Shown here: positions 9,183 through 16,804 of the stretch, one piece after another
Position numbering within the stretch: the first letter of the stretch is position 1
How the letters are laid out: each line of letters opens with the position of its first letter
The notes under the pieces: model-generated
Databases searched by the model: none
Seen by the model: only the letters and a program-made list of their open reading frames with translations
Told to the model about the DNA's origin: nothing
Position numbers and translations under genes: made by a program
Source of the DNA: JABWBD01 sp040768665
GTDB taxonomy: Bacteria > Planctomycetota > Planctomycetia > Pirellulales > Thermoguttaceae
Length of the DNA stretch: 64,000 nucleotides
NCBI GenBank assembly: GCA_040768665.1
Contig: JAXGMN010000047.1
Span: 42,590-106,589 of the forward strand
Direction: 5' to 3'

Positions 9183-10496
9183 ATGACGAATTTGGATGGA
9201 GAATCCGCCTCGTACTCTCTCACCATGGAAGAAGAACCTCCCGACGTTCCCCTACGTGTTCTCGACCATCCGACTCTCTGTTCCCCTCGTAATCGCAACG
9301 GCTCAAGCCGCCTCACCGCCGATCGATCCGCTTCCGCCGATTTTACCTGGCTTTCCAGCCGCCGGCGAAGCCATCCCCAGACTCGCGCTTTCCGCCGAGC
9401 GTTCTTTCCCGAAGTAAACGACAAGGATTGGAACGACTGGCGGTGGCAGTCGCGCAAGCGCATCCGTACGCTCGAGCTGCTCGACCGGATGCTGGTCCTC
9501 TCCGACGACGAGCGTCAGGCGCTCGTCGATGCCGGATCGATGCTCCCGGTCGGCATCACCCCCTATTACATGAGCCTGATCTCGCGGACCGACCCCTGCC
9601 AGCCGCTCCGCCGAACCGTCATTCCCACGCCCGGCGAGTTCATTCGAACCGCAGGCGAAGACGACGATCCGCTCGGCGAAGACCACCACAGCCCCGTGCC
9701 GGGCCTCGTCCACCGCTACCCCGACCGCGTCCTGCTGTTGGTGCTCGACTTCTGCTCCACGTACTGCCGTTACTGCACGCGGAGCCGCGTCGTCGGCCAT
9801 GGCGAAATCCTCCCCAGCGAATCGCGGCTGGAAAAGGCGCTAGACTACATCCGCCGAACGCCCACGATCCGCGACGTCCTCCTCTCCGGCGGCGACCCGC
9901 TTGCGCTGAGCGATGAGCGGCTCGACTGGCTCCTCGGCCGGCTCCGGGCAATCCCCCACGTCGAGTTCGTCCGCCTCGGCACGAAAATGCCCGCCGTGCT
10001 GCCCCAGCGGATCACACCCGAATTGTGTCGCGTGCTCCGCAAGTACCACCCCCTTTGGATGAGTCTCCATTTCATTCACCCGGATGAGTGCACCCCCGAG
10101 TCCTTCCGGGCATGCGGCCGACTGGCCGACGCGGGCATCCCGCTCGGCTCACAGACCGTGCTGCTCAAGGGCGTCAACGACCAAGTCGAGACCATGAAGG
10201 AACTCGTCCACCGCCTTCTCCTCATGCGCGTCCGGCCCTACTATCTCTACCAATGCGACCCGATTTCCGGTTCGTCACACTTTCGCACGTCCGTGTCCAA
10301 GGGGTTGGAAATCATCGAAGGGCTGCGGGGCCACACGACCGGCTACGCAGTGCCGACCTATGTCATCGATGCCCCCGGCGGCGGCGGCAAGATCCCGCTG
10401 CAGCCGAATTACACGGCAGGACGCGACGGAGATTTCCTCCTGTTGCGTAATTACGAAGGGCAAATCTACCGCTATCCGGACCCGGTGGGCGACTGA
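9183..10496 (+). CDS. kamA: Lysine 2,3-aminomutase-like radical SAM enzyme
   Basis: The 437-residue protein binds a 4Fe-4S cluster through CSTYCRYC (CxxxCxxC) and uses S-adenosylmethionine and PLP to move the alpha-amino group of L-lysine to the beta carbon. The GGDPL loop, YQCDPISG and the C-terminal DAPGGGGK motif are all present; the Asp residues in the last two match the lysine-binding aspartates of clostridial lysine 2,3-aminomutase rather than the EF-P-modifying EpmB branch. The ATG at 9183 was chosen because GAGGAA lies ten bases upstream and the family homology begins soon after. It starts a four-gene run with a CxxC cluster protein and two ATP-grasp ligases, suggesting beta-lysine is built into a peptide or conjugate. 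Confidence 0.85.
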   Translation: MTNLDGESASYSLTMEEEPPDVPLRVLDHPTLCSPRNRNGSSRLTADRSASADFTWLSSRRRSHPQTRAFRRAFFPEVNDKDWNDWRWQSRKRIRTLELLDRMLVLSDDERQALVDAGSMLPVGITPYYMSLISRTDPCQPLRRTVIPTPGEFIRTAGEDDDPLGEDHHSPVPGLVHRYPDRVLLLVLDFCSTYCRYCTRSRVVGHGEILPSESRLEKALDYIRRTPTIRDVLLSGGDPLALSDERLDWLLGRLRAIPHVEFVRLGTKMPAVLPQRITPELCRVLRKYHPLWMSLHFIHPDECTPESFRACGRLADAGIPLGSQTVLLKGVNDQVETMKELVHRLLLMRVRPYYLYQCDPISGSSHFRTSVSKGLEIIEGLRGHTTGYAVPTYVIDAPGGGGKIPLQPNYTAGRDGDFLLLRNYEGQIYRYPDPVGD

Positions 10497-10588
10497 TAGA
10501 ATCACCTGGGATCGGGGACGGCTCCCATTTTCTCCCACTCCCGCCTCGCGGGTCTGATACACGGAGTCTGCTGAAAGAGCAGTTCAAC

Positions 10589-11110
10589 ATGGAGGATGAA
10601 CATCTTTGCGTACGTTGTTCGCGGCTCGAGATGACGTGCTGCCAACGGTCCGAGGTCTATGTTACCCCCGGCGACGTCGAGCGAATCCGCGAACATCTCG
10701 GTCGGTCCGACTTCTATGAATATCGCTTGCCTGCCAACCAGGACTATGCGGACCAGGACGACGATCCGGCCTGGCAGCACTACGTTTTCCAGCCCGACGG
10801 CACCCGACGCATCCTGGAGCGCCGGCCCGGCGGTGACTGCGTCATGCTCGGGCCGCACGGCTGCCGCCTGTCGTGGGAGGTTCGGCCGCTCGTCTGCCGG
10901 TTGTATCCCTACGATTACGACGAACGGGGCATCAAGCCCCAACTGCTGCACGGCTGCCCGGTGCACCTGCTCAAGCCCGGCCAAAGCCTGATCGCCGTTC
11001 TGGACATGAATATCGATGCCGCCCGGCGCTGGCATCGGCAGCTTTACGAAGAAATCCGGCTGGAGACAACCGCGAATGTTGATCGGCTTGACCTACGACC
11101 TGCGTGCTGA
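10589..11110 (+). CDS. YkgJ-type cysteine cluster protein
   Basis: A 173-residue soluble protein with the family pattern of spaced cysteines: CVRCSRLEMTCC at residues 7-18, then CVMLGPHGC, and CRLYPY, HGCP further on. Families of this type (YkgJ, putative zinc or iron chelating) are of unknown function; some act as metal or iron-sulfur accessory proteins. The ATG at 10589 is 92 bases after the aminomutase gene, and the C terminus overlaps the next gene by 35 bases, which points to one transcript. Role in the pathway is not known. Confidence 0.85.
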   Translation: MEDEHLCVRCSRLEMTCCQRSEVYVTPGDVERIREHLGRSDFYEYRLPANQDYADQDDDPAWQHYVFQPDGTRRILERRPGGDCVMLGPHGCRLSWEVRPLVCRLYPYDYDERGIKPQLLHGCPVHLLKPGQSLIAVLDMNIDAARRWHRQLYEEIRLETTANVDRLDLRPAC

Positions 11111-12104
11111 GTACCTGGCCGCCGGTTATACCGAGGACGAAACCGCCGAGTTTGACCGCCCCGACACCATCGATGCCATCGAAAATGCCCTGCGGACGCT
11201 GGGGCATGCTACCGACCGGATCGGACACGTCCGCCGGCTCGTCGAGCGCCTGGGGCGAGGCGACCGCTGGGATCTCGTCTTCAACATTGCCGAAGGGATG
11301 CACGGCTTGGGCCGCGAGGCCCAGGTTCCCGCCGTTCTCGACGCCTACGAGATTCCTTACACGTTCTCCGATCCGTTGGTCATGTCGCTTTGCCTGCACA
11401 AGGGGCTGACGAAGCTGGTCATCCGCGATGCCGGGATCCCGACGCCCGACTTCAATGTTGTCCAGCGGCCGGATGAGGCCGACGCGATCAACCTGCCCCT
11501 GCCGCTTTTTGCCAAACCGGTGGCCGAGGGAACCGGCAAGGGAGTCCGCCCCAGTTCCAAGATCGCCGACCGGCGGTTGCTCGGCCGTGTCTGCCGGGAC
11601 TTGCTCCGCGAGTACCGCCAGCCGGTACTCGTGGAAACCTTCCTCCCGGGCCGCGAGTTCACCGTCGGCATCACCGGCACCGGAGCCGGGGCAAAGGTGC
11701 TCGGAACGCTCGAAATCGTCTTGCGGCAGGGCGCCGAACAAGATGTCTACTCTTACGTCAACAAGGAGCGCTGCGAGGAACTGGTCGAATATCGGCCCGT
11801 CTCCGCCAACACGGACGAGGAGGTTTGCCGCGCCGAGGCGATATCGCTCGACGCTTGGAGGGCGCTGGGCTGCCGCGATGCCGGCCGGATCGATCTACGG
11901 TCGGATTCGACCGGTTCTCCCCATTTCCTCGAGGTCAACCCCTTGGCCGGTCTGCACCCGGAGCACTCCGATCTGCCGATGATCGCCACGGCGGTCGGCC
12001 TGCCGTACATCGACCTGATCGAGCGGATTGTCCGCTCGGCAACCGGGCGAGTCCGCCGCGGCGATCCGGGGTGCGACGTGCCTGCTACCGCGGAGCGATC
12101 CTGA
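11076..12104 (+). CDS. ATP-grasp ligase, D-Ala-D-Ala ligase-like (first of two)
   Basis: A 342-residue ATP-grasp enzyme. The N-terminal part ends in DLVFNIAEGMHGLGREAQVP, the lid region holds ATP-binding lysines (LFAKPVAEGTGKGV) and the C-terminal Mg-binding signature is FLEVNPLAGLHPEHSDL with the usual Glu-x-Asn. This is the pattern of D-alanine-D-alanine ligases, but the divergent N-terminal domain and the operon with an aminomutase argue against a cell-wall role. The start at MLIGLTYDL was chosen over an upstream in-frame ATG because the ATP-grasp fold begins there. It overlaps the YkgJ-like gene by 35 bases and its stop overlaps the next start (TGATG). Confidence 0.88.
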   Translation: MLIGLTYDLRAEYLAAGYTEDETAEFDRPDTIDAIENALRTLGHATDRIGHVRRLVERLGRGDRWDLVFNIAEGMHGLGREAQVPAVLDAYEIPYTFSDPLVMSLCLHKGLTKLVIRDAGIPTPDFNVVQRPDEADAINLPLPLFAKPVAEGTGKGVRPSSKIADRRLLGRVCRDLLREYRQPVLVETFLPGREFTVGITGTGAGAKVLGTLEIVLRQGAEQDVYSYVNKERCEELVEYRPVSANTDEEVCRAEAISLDAWRALGCRDAGRIDLRSDSTGSPHFLEVNPLAGLHPEHSDLPMIATAVGLPYIDLIERIVRSATGRVRRGDPGCDVPATAERS

Positions 12105-13186
12105 TGCAGGTCGGAGTGCTGCACAACGCGGTCGCCCCGGATGCACCCAGTGCGGAGCAGGATGTGCTCATCCAGGTCCAGGCCGTCTGCCGGGCCCTTC
12201 GCGCGCTGGGCCACCACCCGGTGCCGTTTCCCTGCACGCTTGATCTGGAGGATGCCCGCCGGCGGCTGACGGCCGCCAATCCGGAAATCGTCTTCAACCT
12301 GGTCGAGGCCCTCGGGGGATCCGATTGGCTGAGCTTCCTGGCCACCGGTCTGCTCGACGCGTTGGGGCTCCCTTACACCGGTTCCCCGACGCCCGCGATG
12401 ATGATCTCCACGCACAAGCTCCTCACAAAGCAGCGGCTATGCCAGGCCGGCCTTCCGACGCCCGCCTGGATCATCGCACCGGTTCCGTCGCGTCAACCTG
12501 CCACGTACCAATCGCCCGCGTGTACCGCAAAACCTCGCCCCGCCGAGAGGTCGGCTCATGCGCCACCATTGTGCTCAGCCTTCCGGCCCGAGGCATCGTA
12601 TATCGTCAAGGCCGTGGCGGAGCATGCCTCTTTCGGGCTCGACGAACATTCGCTCATCGACCCGGCCGACGAGTCGGACTTGCTCGCCCGTCTTCGGCGG
12701 ACCACGGCGGAACTCAAGCGAGAGTGTTTTGCCGAGGAGTACATCGACGGCCGTGAGTTCAACCTGTCGGTGCTCGCCGGCCCCGACGGACCGGAGGTCC
12801 TCCCGCCCGCGGAAATCGATTTTTCCGCGTTCCCGGCCGGCAAGCCGCGGATCGTCGGTGAGCGGGCGAAATGGGAGGAGGAGTCGTTCGAGTATACGAA
12901 CACTCCGCGCCGGTTCCGCTTTGCCGGGTCGGAGCGGCCGCTCTTGGATCGGTTGCAGGCCCTTGCCCGGCAGTGCTGGTTCGCCTTCGGGCTCGACGGT
13001 TACGCGCGGGTCGATTTTCGAGTGGACCCCTCCGGAGAGCCGTGGATCCTGGAGGTGAACGCCAACCCGTGCCTCTCACCCGACGCCGGCTTCGCCGCCG
13101 CGCTGGAACGGGCCTCGATCTCGTTCGAATCGGCCGTTTCGAGGATCCTCGATGCAGCGTCGGGAAGAAGCCGTTCGACTATTTGA
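12104..13186 (+). CDS. ATP-grasp ligase, D-Ala-D-Ala ligase-like (second of two)
   Basis: A 360-residue relative of the preceding ligase. Blocks visible are NPEIVFNLVEALGGSDWL, GLPYTGSPTPAMMISTHKLLTK, the lysine-bearing YIVKAVAEHASFG, and WILEVNANPCLSP with Glu-x-Asn for magnesium. Compared with the first ligase it has a roughly 40-residue insert rich in proline and arginine around residues 130-160 just before the lid. Paired ATP-grasp ligases of this kind often add amino acids stepwise to a small scaffold. The start is fixed by the TGATG overlap with the upstream stop. The substrate is unknown; beta-lysine from the first gene of the cluster is an inference. Confidence 0.88.
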   Translation: MQVGVLHNAVAPDAPSAEQDVLIQVQAVCRALRALGHHPVPFPCTLDLEDARRRLTAANPEIVFNLVEALGGSDWLSFLATGLLDALGLPYTGSPTPAMMISTHKLLTKQRLCQAGLPTPAWIIAPVPSRQPATYQSPACTAKPRPAERSAHAPPLCSAFRPEASYIVKAVAEHASFGLDEHSLIDPADESDLLARLRRTTAELKRECFAEEYIDGREFNLSVLAGPDGPEVLPPAEIDFSAFPAGKPRIVGERAKWEEESFEYTNTPRRFRFAGSERPLLDRLQALARQCWFAFGLDGYARVDFRVDPSGEPWILEVNANPCLSPDAGFAAALERASISFESAVSRILDAASGRSRSTI

Positions 13187-13308
13187 CCTTGCTTATTCCA
13201 GCATCAGGTTCCGGCTGGAGCCGTCGGCGGAAATGACTCAAACCCTTGTTTCACAAGGCTTTGCGATGTGCCGGCGCATGAAAAAGCTCGCCAAAGCGAG
13301 CTTCAGAG

Positions 13309-13383
<75 letters not shown>

Positions 13384-13563
13384 CGTCTCCAAAACCATTG
13401 ACTAGCAAAGGGTTTCGGAGCAGGCTATACGGCCCTGTCAATAAATTCGACCACGCGCAGCACACCTCGCGGCCTGTGAGAGCCGTGCTTGTCGAGATCG
13501 AGTTCGCCATGGTCGCGTACCGCATGCCCTAATCATACTCCATCGAGCATAGGGCGCAAAGGG

Positions 13564-13989
13564 ATGGGAAAACGGAAGCGGGGCCGGAAGAAAGGAAGCC
13601 GTAACAAAGGGTACTTTTTACGGCCCAATCGCGGGTGGTTTCTCCGCGACACCAACGGCAAGTTCGTTCCGCTCTGCTACGAGGATGGCCAACGGATTCG
13701 CCAGCAGCAGGAGAATCCCCAGGTTCTTCGAGAAGCCTACCAGCGATACCACGCCAGCCAAAAGGAGGTGAAGCAGCAAGTCGACGGAACCGGGCCAAAC
13801 CCGGTCACGGTCCAGGAAGTCGTTCAGGAGCCGAAGCCCGACAAGCCTAAACTCCTTGATTCGAAAAGGTTTACATCAAGTGGAGCGGAGGAGAGTCGAA
13901 CTCCCGACCTCTGCATTGCGAACGCAGCGCTCTCCCAACTGAGCTACCGCCCCAGAGTGGTCTTCAATAACTTTTCTCTCGCAGGTTAG
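13564..13989 (+). pseudogene. N-terminal fragment of a phage-type integrase
   Basis: A 141-codon frame starting MGKRKRGRKKGSRNKGY, then RPNRGWFLRDTNGKFVPLCYEDGQ and a region predicted to form a helical DNA-binding start (LREAYQRYHASQKE). This basic N terminus is typical of planctomycete tyrosine recombinases, but the catalytic domain is absent: the frame reads straight into and through the tRNA-Ala gene on the opposite strand (13881-13953). So only the first ~100 codons are genuine and the rest of an integrase of about 400 residues is lost. Its position against a tRNA suggests a scar of an integrated element. The family assignment rests on recall of similar N termini and is moderate. Confidence 0.5.
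13881..13953 (-). tRNA. tRNA-Ala(CGC)
   Basis: Acceptor GGGGCGG pairs with CCGCTCC, D-arm GCTC/GAGC, anticodon loop TTCGCAA, T-arm with GGAGTTCGACTCTCC. U33 is present, A73. Ordinary housekeeping tRNA and a likely past attachment site for the adjacent integrase remnant. Confidence 0.95.
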
Positions 13990-14098
13990 ACCCGCGCATC
14001 AGATCGGCACGGCCAAGGCGGTTATCGTACAATTCCAGCCAGTTTCCATCAATCCCCCTCCTGTGGCGAAGGCCAGGTTCGTGAGAGATTGAACGACC

Positions 14099-15096
14099 AT
14101 GGTGATTCTTCTGATCAGTGTTTTCGGGGCGCTGCCAGTCGGCCGCGGATCGGCGCCATCTGGCAACGCTTCAAGGCCGATATTGAACGGCCGATTGCGG
14201 CCATTCTCAACACGGCGGCCCACACGATCGGCGCTTCGGTGGCCGGCGCCCAGTTCGACCAATTGTTCGGCGACGAGTGGATTTGGGCATTTTCGCTGAT
14301 TTTCACGTTTCTCATGCTGCGGTTCACCGAGATCCTGCCCAGGGGCGCCGGGGTGCGTTACAATCGCCGGGTTGCCGTCCGGATGGCCCAGCCGTTGACG
14401 CTTTTGGTGCAAGTGATGCGGCCCGTTGTGATATTCGTCCACGGCGTGAACCGGCTGTTCCGCTGGAGAAGATCCGAGGCCGAGGCGGCGCCCGCTACCA
14501 TGGAGAGGATCACCGCCCTGGTCGGCCCGGCTCGGCTGTCGAAAGAGATCAGCACCGACCAGGAGCGGATAATCAAACGGGGAATGCGGCTCTCGCAGCT
14601 CAGAGTCCGCGACATAATGCGCCCGCGCGTGGAGATCGACGCCCTGGATATCGATACGCCTTCCGACGAGGTCGTGGGCGCGGCCGCCATGTCGGGCTTC
14701 GCTCGCGTGCCGATTCATGAGGGCAACATGGACAACATCATCGGCTTCATCTACAACAAGGACATCCTGCGGCAACTGCACCTGGGCTGGACGATTGAAC
14801 TGCGAAAGATGCTGCACCCGGTGGTGCTGGTTCCCGAGACGCTGCGGCTCGATCAGTTGCTGGAGCTTCTCCGCAAAAAGCGGACCCAAATGGCGATCGT
14901 GCTGGACGAATACGGCGGCACGGAGGGGCTGGTGACGGTGGAAGATGTCCGGAGGAACTCGTGGGGGAAATCCACGACGAACACCGGGACCAGCAACCGG
15001 AGATCGTGCGGGCCGACGATGGGAGTTGGCTTGTCGACGGCACGGTGCATCTGGGTGACTTGCTGGAGATGGCCGGCCAAAGGGGTCAGAAAGGAA
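14099..15096 (+). pseudogene. CNNM/CorC-type transporter (DUF21 plus CBS pair), frameshifted and truncated
   Basis: The remains encode a family in which a DUF21 membrane domain is followed by two CBS domains and a CorC/HlyC C-terminal domain. The start reads MVILLISVFGA in one frame; the membrane part (ERPIAAILNTAAHTIG.., LRFTEILP) and the CBS pair (LRVRDIMRPRVEIDAL.., MAIVLDEYGGTEGLVTVEDV) read in a second frame; after VTVEDV a one-base deletion near 14950 shifts the expected EELVGEIHDEH into a third frame, where the CorC domain begins and is cut off by the next gene. Two or more frameshifts plus loss of the C terminus mean it is not functional as read, unless the frameshifts are sequencing errors. 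Confidence 0.8.
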
Positions 15097-15099
15097 ACC

Positions 15100-16704
15100 A
15101 TGACCCGATTTGCAGTGGCGATCAGCTTTGTTGCCGTTCCCTTGGCGATCACCTCGCTCGCCGCCGACCCGGTCGTCCAAGAAGGCTGGAACTGGTCGCT
15201 GCCAGCCGGCGTCGAGCCGGTCGAATACTCCGGCTACGTCACCTGGAGCGGCCGGCGATTCGATCCGGCGATCACCGTCCGGGGCGTGATGGCGTCGTGG
15301 AAGCGGCTCAATCCGGCTCCCGGAGACTACGATTGGGACTGGCTCCGCGGCGGGGGCATCGACTTCATGAACTCGCTGATGGACGCTCCCGCCTGGGGCT
15401 CTCATATCGACAAACAAGGCTATTTGATCATCGACGATGATCAGCCGACCATCCGCGAAGGCCGCTTCCGTGGCGACGAGAACGAGGAGTACGGCAAGTA
15501 TTGGGAGTGGCGGTTCGGACCGGTGGAGGGCTACGATTACCGGCACCGGATCTCCGTGCTTCGCGGGCTGCAGATGCGTCAGAATTTTCAGTTCGTATCG
15601 CAGGCGACGCTGGAGCTGAATCCTGAACTGAACGAGTATGCCCGAATCGTCCAGGGCTACCGCCGCGAGAATTCGCCCGATGCCTGGGCCTACCTGCGCC
15701 AGCTCGACCGCCGCGAGATGCCGATCAAGAACATCGAGCGATGGCTCATCCAACGCGATGCGCCGGGCAGCCGGAGCGTGGCGGCCGAGCCGGTCGATCG
15801 GTTTCCCTTGCCGTCGGAGAGACACGCCAACGCGACGAGCGTTCGCGATTTCGACGGCCGTCGCACGGACGTCCAGCACGGCCAGGACGGCCTGCTTTTC
15901 GCGCTGGACCGCGTTTTCTGGGACAAGCCGCAACCGGCTGTAATCAAAGTCACCTACACCGACCGCGCCCCCGCCCGCTGGCACGTCCGGTACACCGATG
16001 CCGACCGAACCATCCGGCATACGGCATCCGTCGAAAACACGGGCGATGGTCGCCGCAAAACGGCGACCTTCGAGATTCCTTCCCTGTCGGCCGCGGGGCT
16101 CTTCCCTCGCGATGCTGCGTTTCTCGCCTGGCGCGACGAGTTGCCTGGCGCCACAGGCAATCTCGTTGCGGACCATGATTTTCGCGGCGGTGGCGCCAAG
16201 TGGCATCTGCCGGCTGAATACCAAATCGTTGGCGACCCCGAGCGTGCGGGCGGAAAGCTCGTCGAGTTCACCTTCCGACCCGGCAACAACGACACAGTCC
16301 ATATGGATCAACTTGTCCCGGTGAAGCAGACGACTGCCTATCGTCTGACGGCGTCGATCCGGAACGACGGCTCGCGGCTGAAGCCGGGGGTTCGTATGGC
16401 CGGGATGGACTGGTCGACGCTCGTTTATCTGGAATCCGAGAAACAGGGTCAGTGGGAGACGCTTTCGGACGTCTTCACCGCCCCGGCGGACGGAACCGTC
16501 CGGCTCCAGCTCTTCGGACAGGGCCGGCACTACGCTCCTGCAAATCAGAGCGGCGCAGCCCGATTTCGGGACATTTCCGTCGTGCCTGTGCCGCGTTCGG
16601 AGCTGGCCGGCGATTGGAAGATGGATTTCCGCATTGTCACCGAGGGGCTTGGCGACGTAACCGTAACGATGGTGCGAGTGGTGAAGGACGGCGAGTTGCG
16701 TTGA
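15100..16704 (+). CDS. Secreted protein with beta-galactosidase-like barrel and carbohydrate-binding-like domain
   Basis: 534 residues beginning with a signal peptide (about residues 1-21, ending SLAADP). The N-terminal half (WKRLNPAPGDYDWDWLRGGGIDFMNSLMDAP) resembles the start of TIM-barrel glycosidases of the beta-galactosidase clan but I cannot see a clear catalytic Glu pair. Around residues 360-520 is a jelly-roll typical of CBM_4_9-like domains (NLVADHDFRGGGAKW.., LTASIRNDG.., GQWETLSDVFTAPADGTVRLQLF). AGGAAA lies five bases upstream of the chosen ATG. The neighbouring GH38-like gene and similar signal suggest a shared role in glycan use. Family not firmly identified. Confidence 0.65.
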   Translation: MTRFAVAISFVAVPLAITSLAADPVVQEGWNWSLPAGVEPVEYSGYVTWSGRRFDPAITVRGVMASWKRLNPAPGDYDWDWLRGGGIDFMNSLMDAPAWGSHIDKQGYLIIDDDQPTIREGRFRGDENEEYGKYWEWRFGPVEGYDYRHRISVLRGLQMRQNFQFVSQATLELNPELNEYARIVQGYRRENSPDAWAYLRQLDRREMPIKNIERWLIQRDAPGSRSVAAEPVDRFPLPSERHANATSVRDFDGRRTDVQHGQDGLLFALDRVFWDKPQPAVIKVTYTDRAPARWHVRYTDADRTIRHTASVENTGDGRRKTATFEIPSLSAAGLFPRDAAFLAWRDELPGATGNLVADHDFRGGGAKWHLPAEYQIVGDPERAGGKLVEFTFRPGNNDTVHMDQLVPVKQTTAYRLTASIRNDGSRLKPGVRMAGMDWSTLVYLESEKQGQWETLSDVFTAPADGTVRLQLFGQGRHYAPANQSGAARFRDISVVPVPRSELAGDWKMDFRIVTEGLGDVTVTMVRVVKDGELR

Positions 16705-16804
16705 CGGCGACTTGAATGGGCCGACCGCCCGATGGGCTTTCCGGTCGGCACCACCACTGTCCGGCCGGCGTAATCGAGCCATTGCCATGCGAAGGAGTGG
16801 TCTT

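Noticed and set aside
9640..9951. Arg/Gly-rich minus-strand protein
   Set aside because: Antisense to the radical SAM gene; biased composition caused by GC-rich codons.
14089..16704. One 871-residue fusion protein
   Set aside because: The frame joins a frameshifted CNNM fragment to a secreted protein that has its own ribosome site and signal peptide at 15100.
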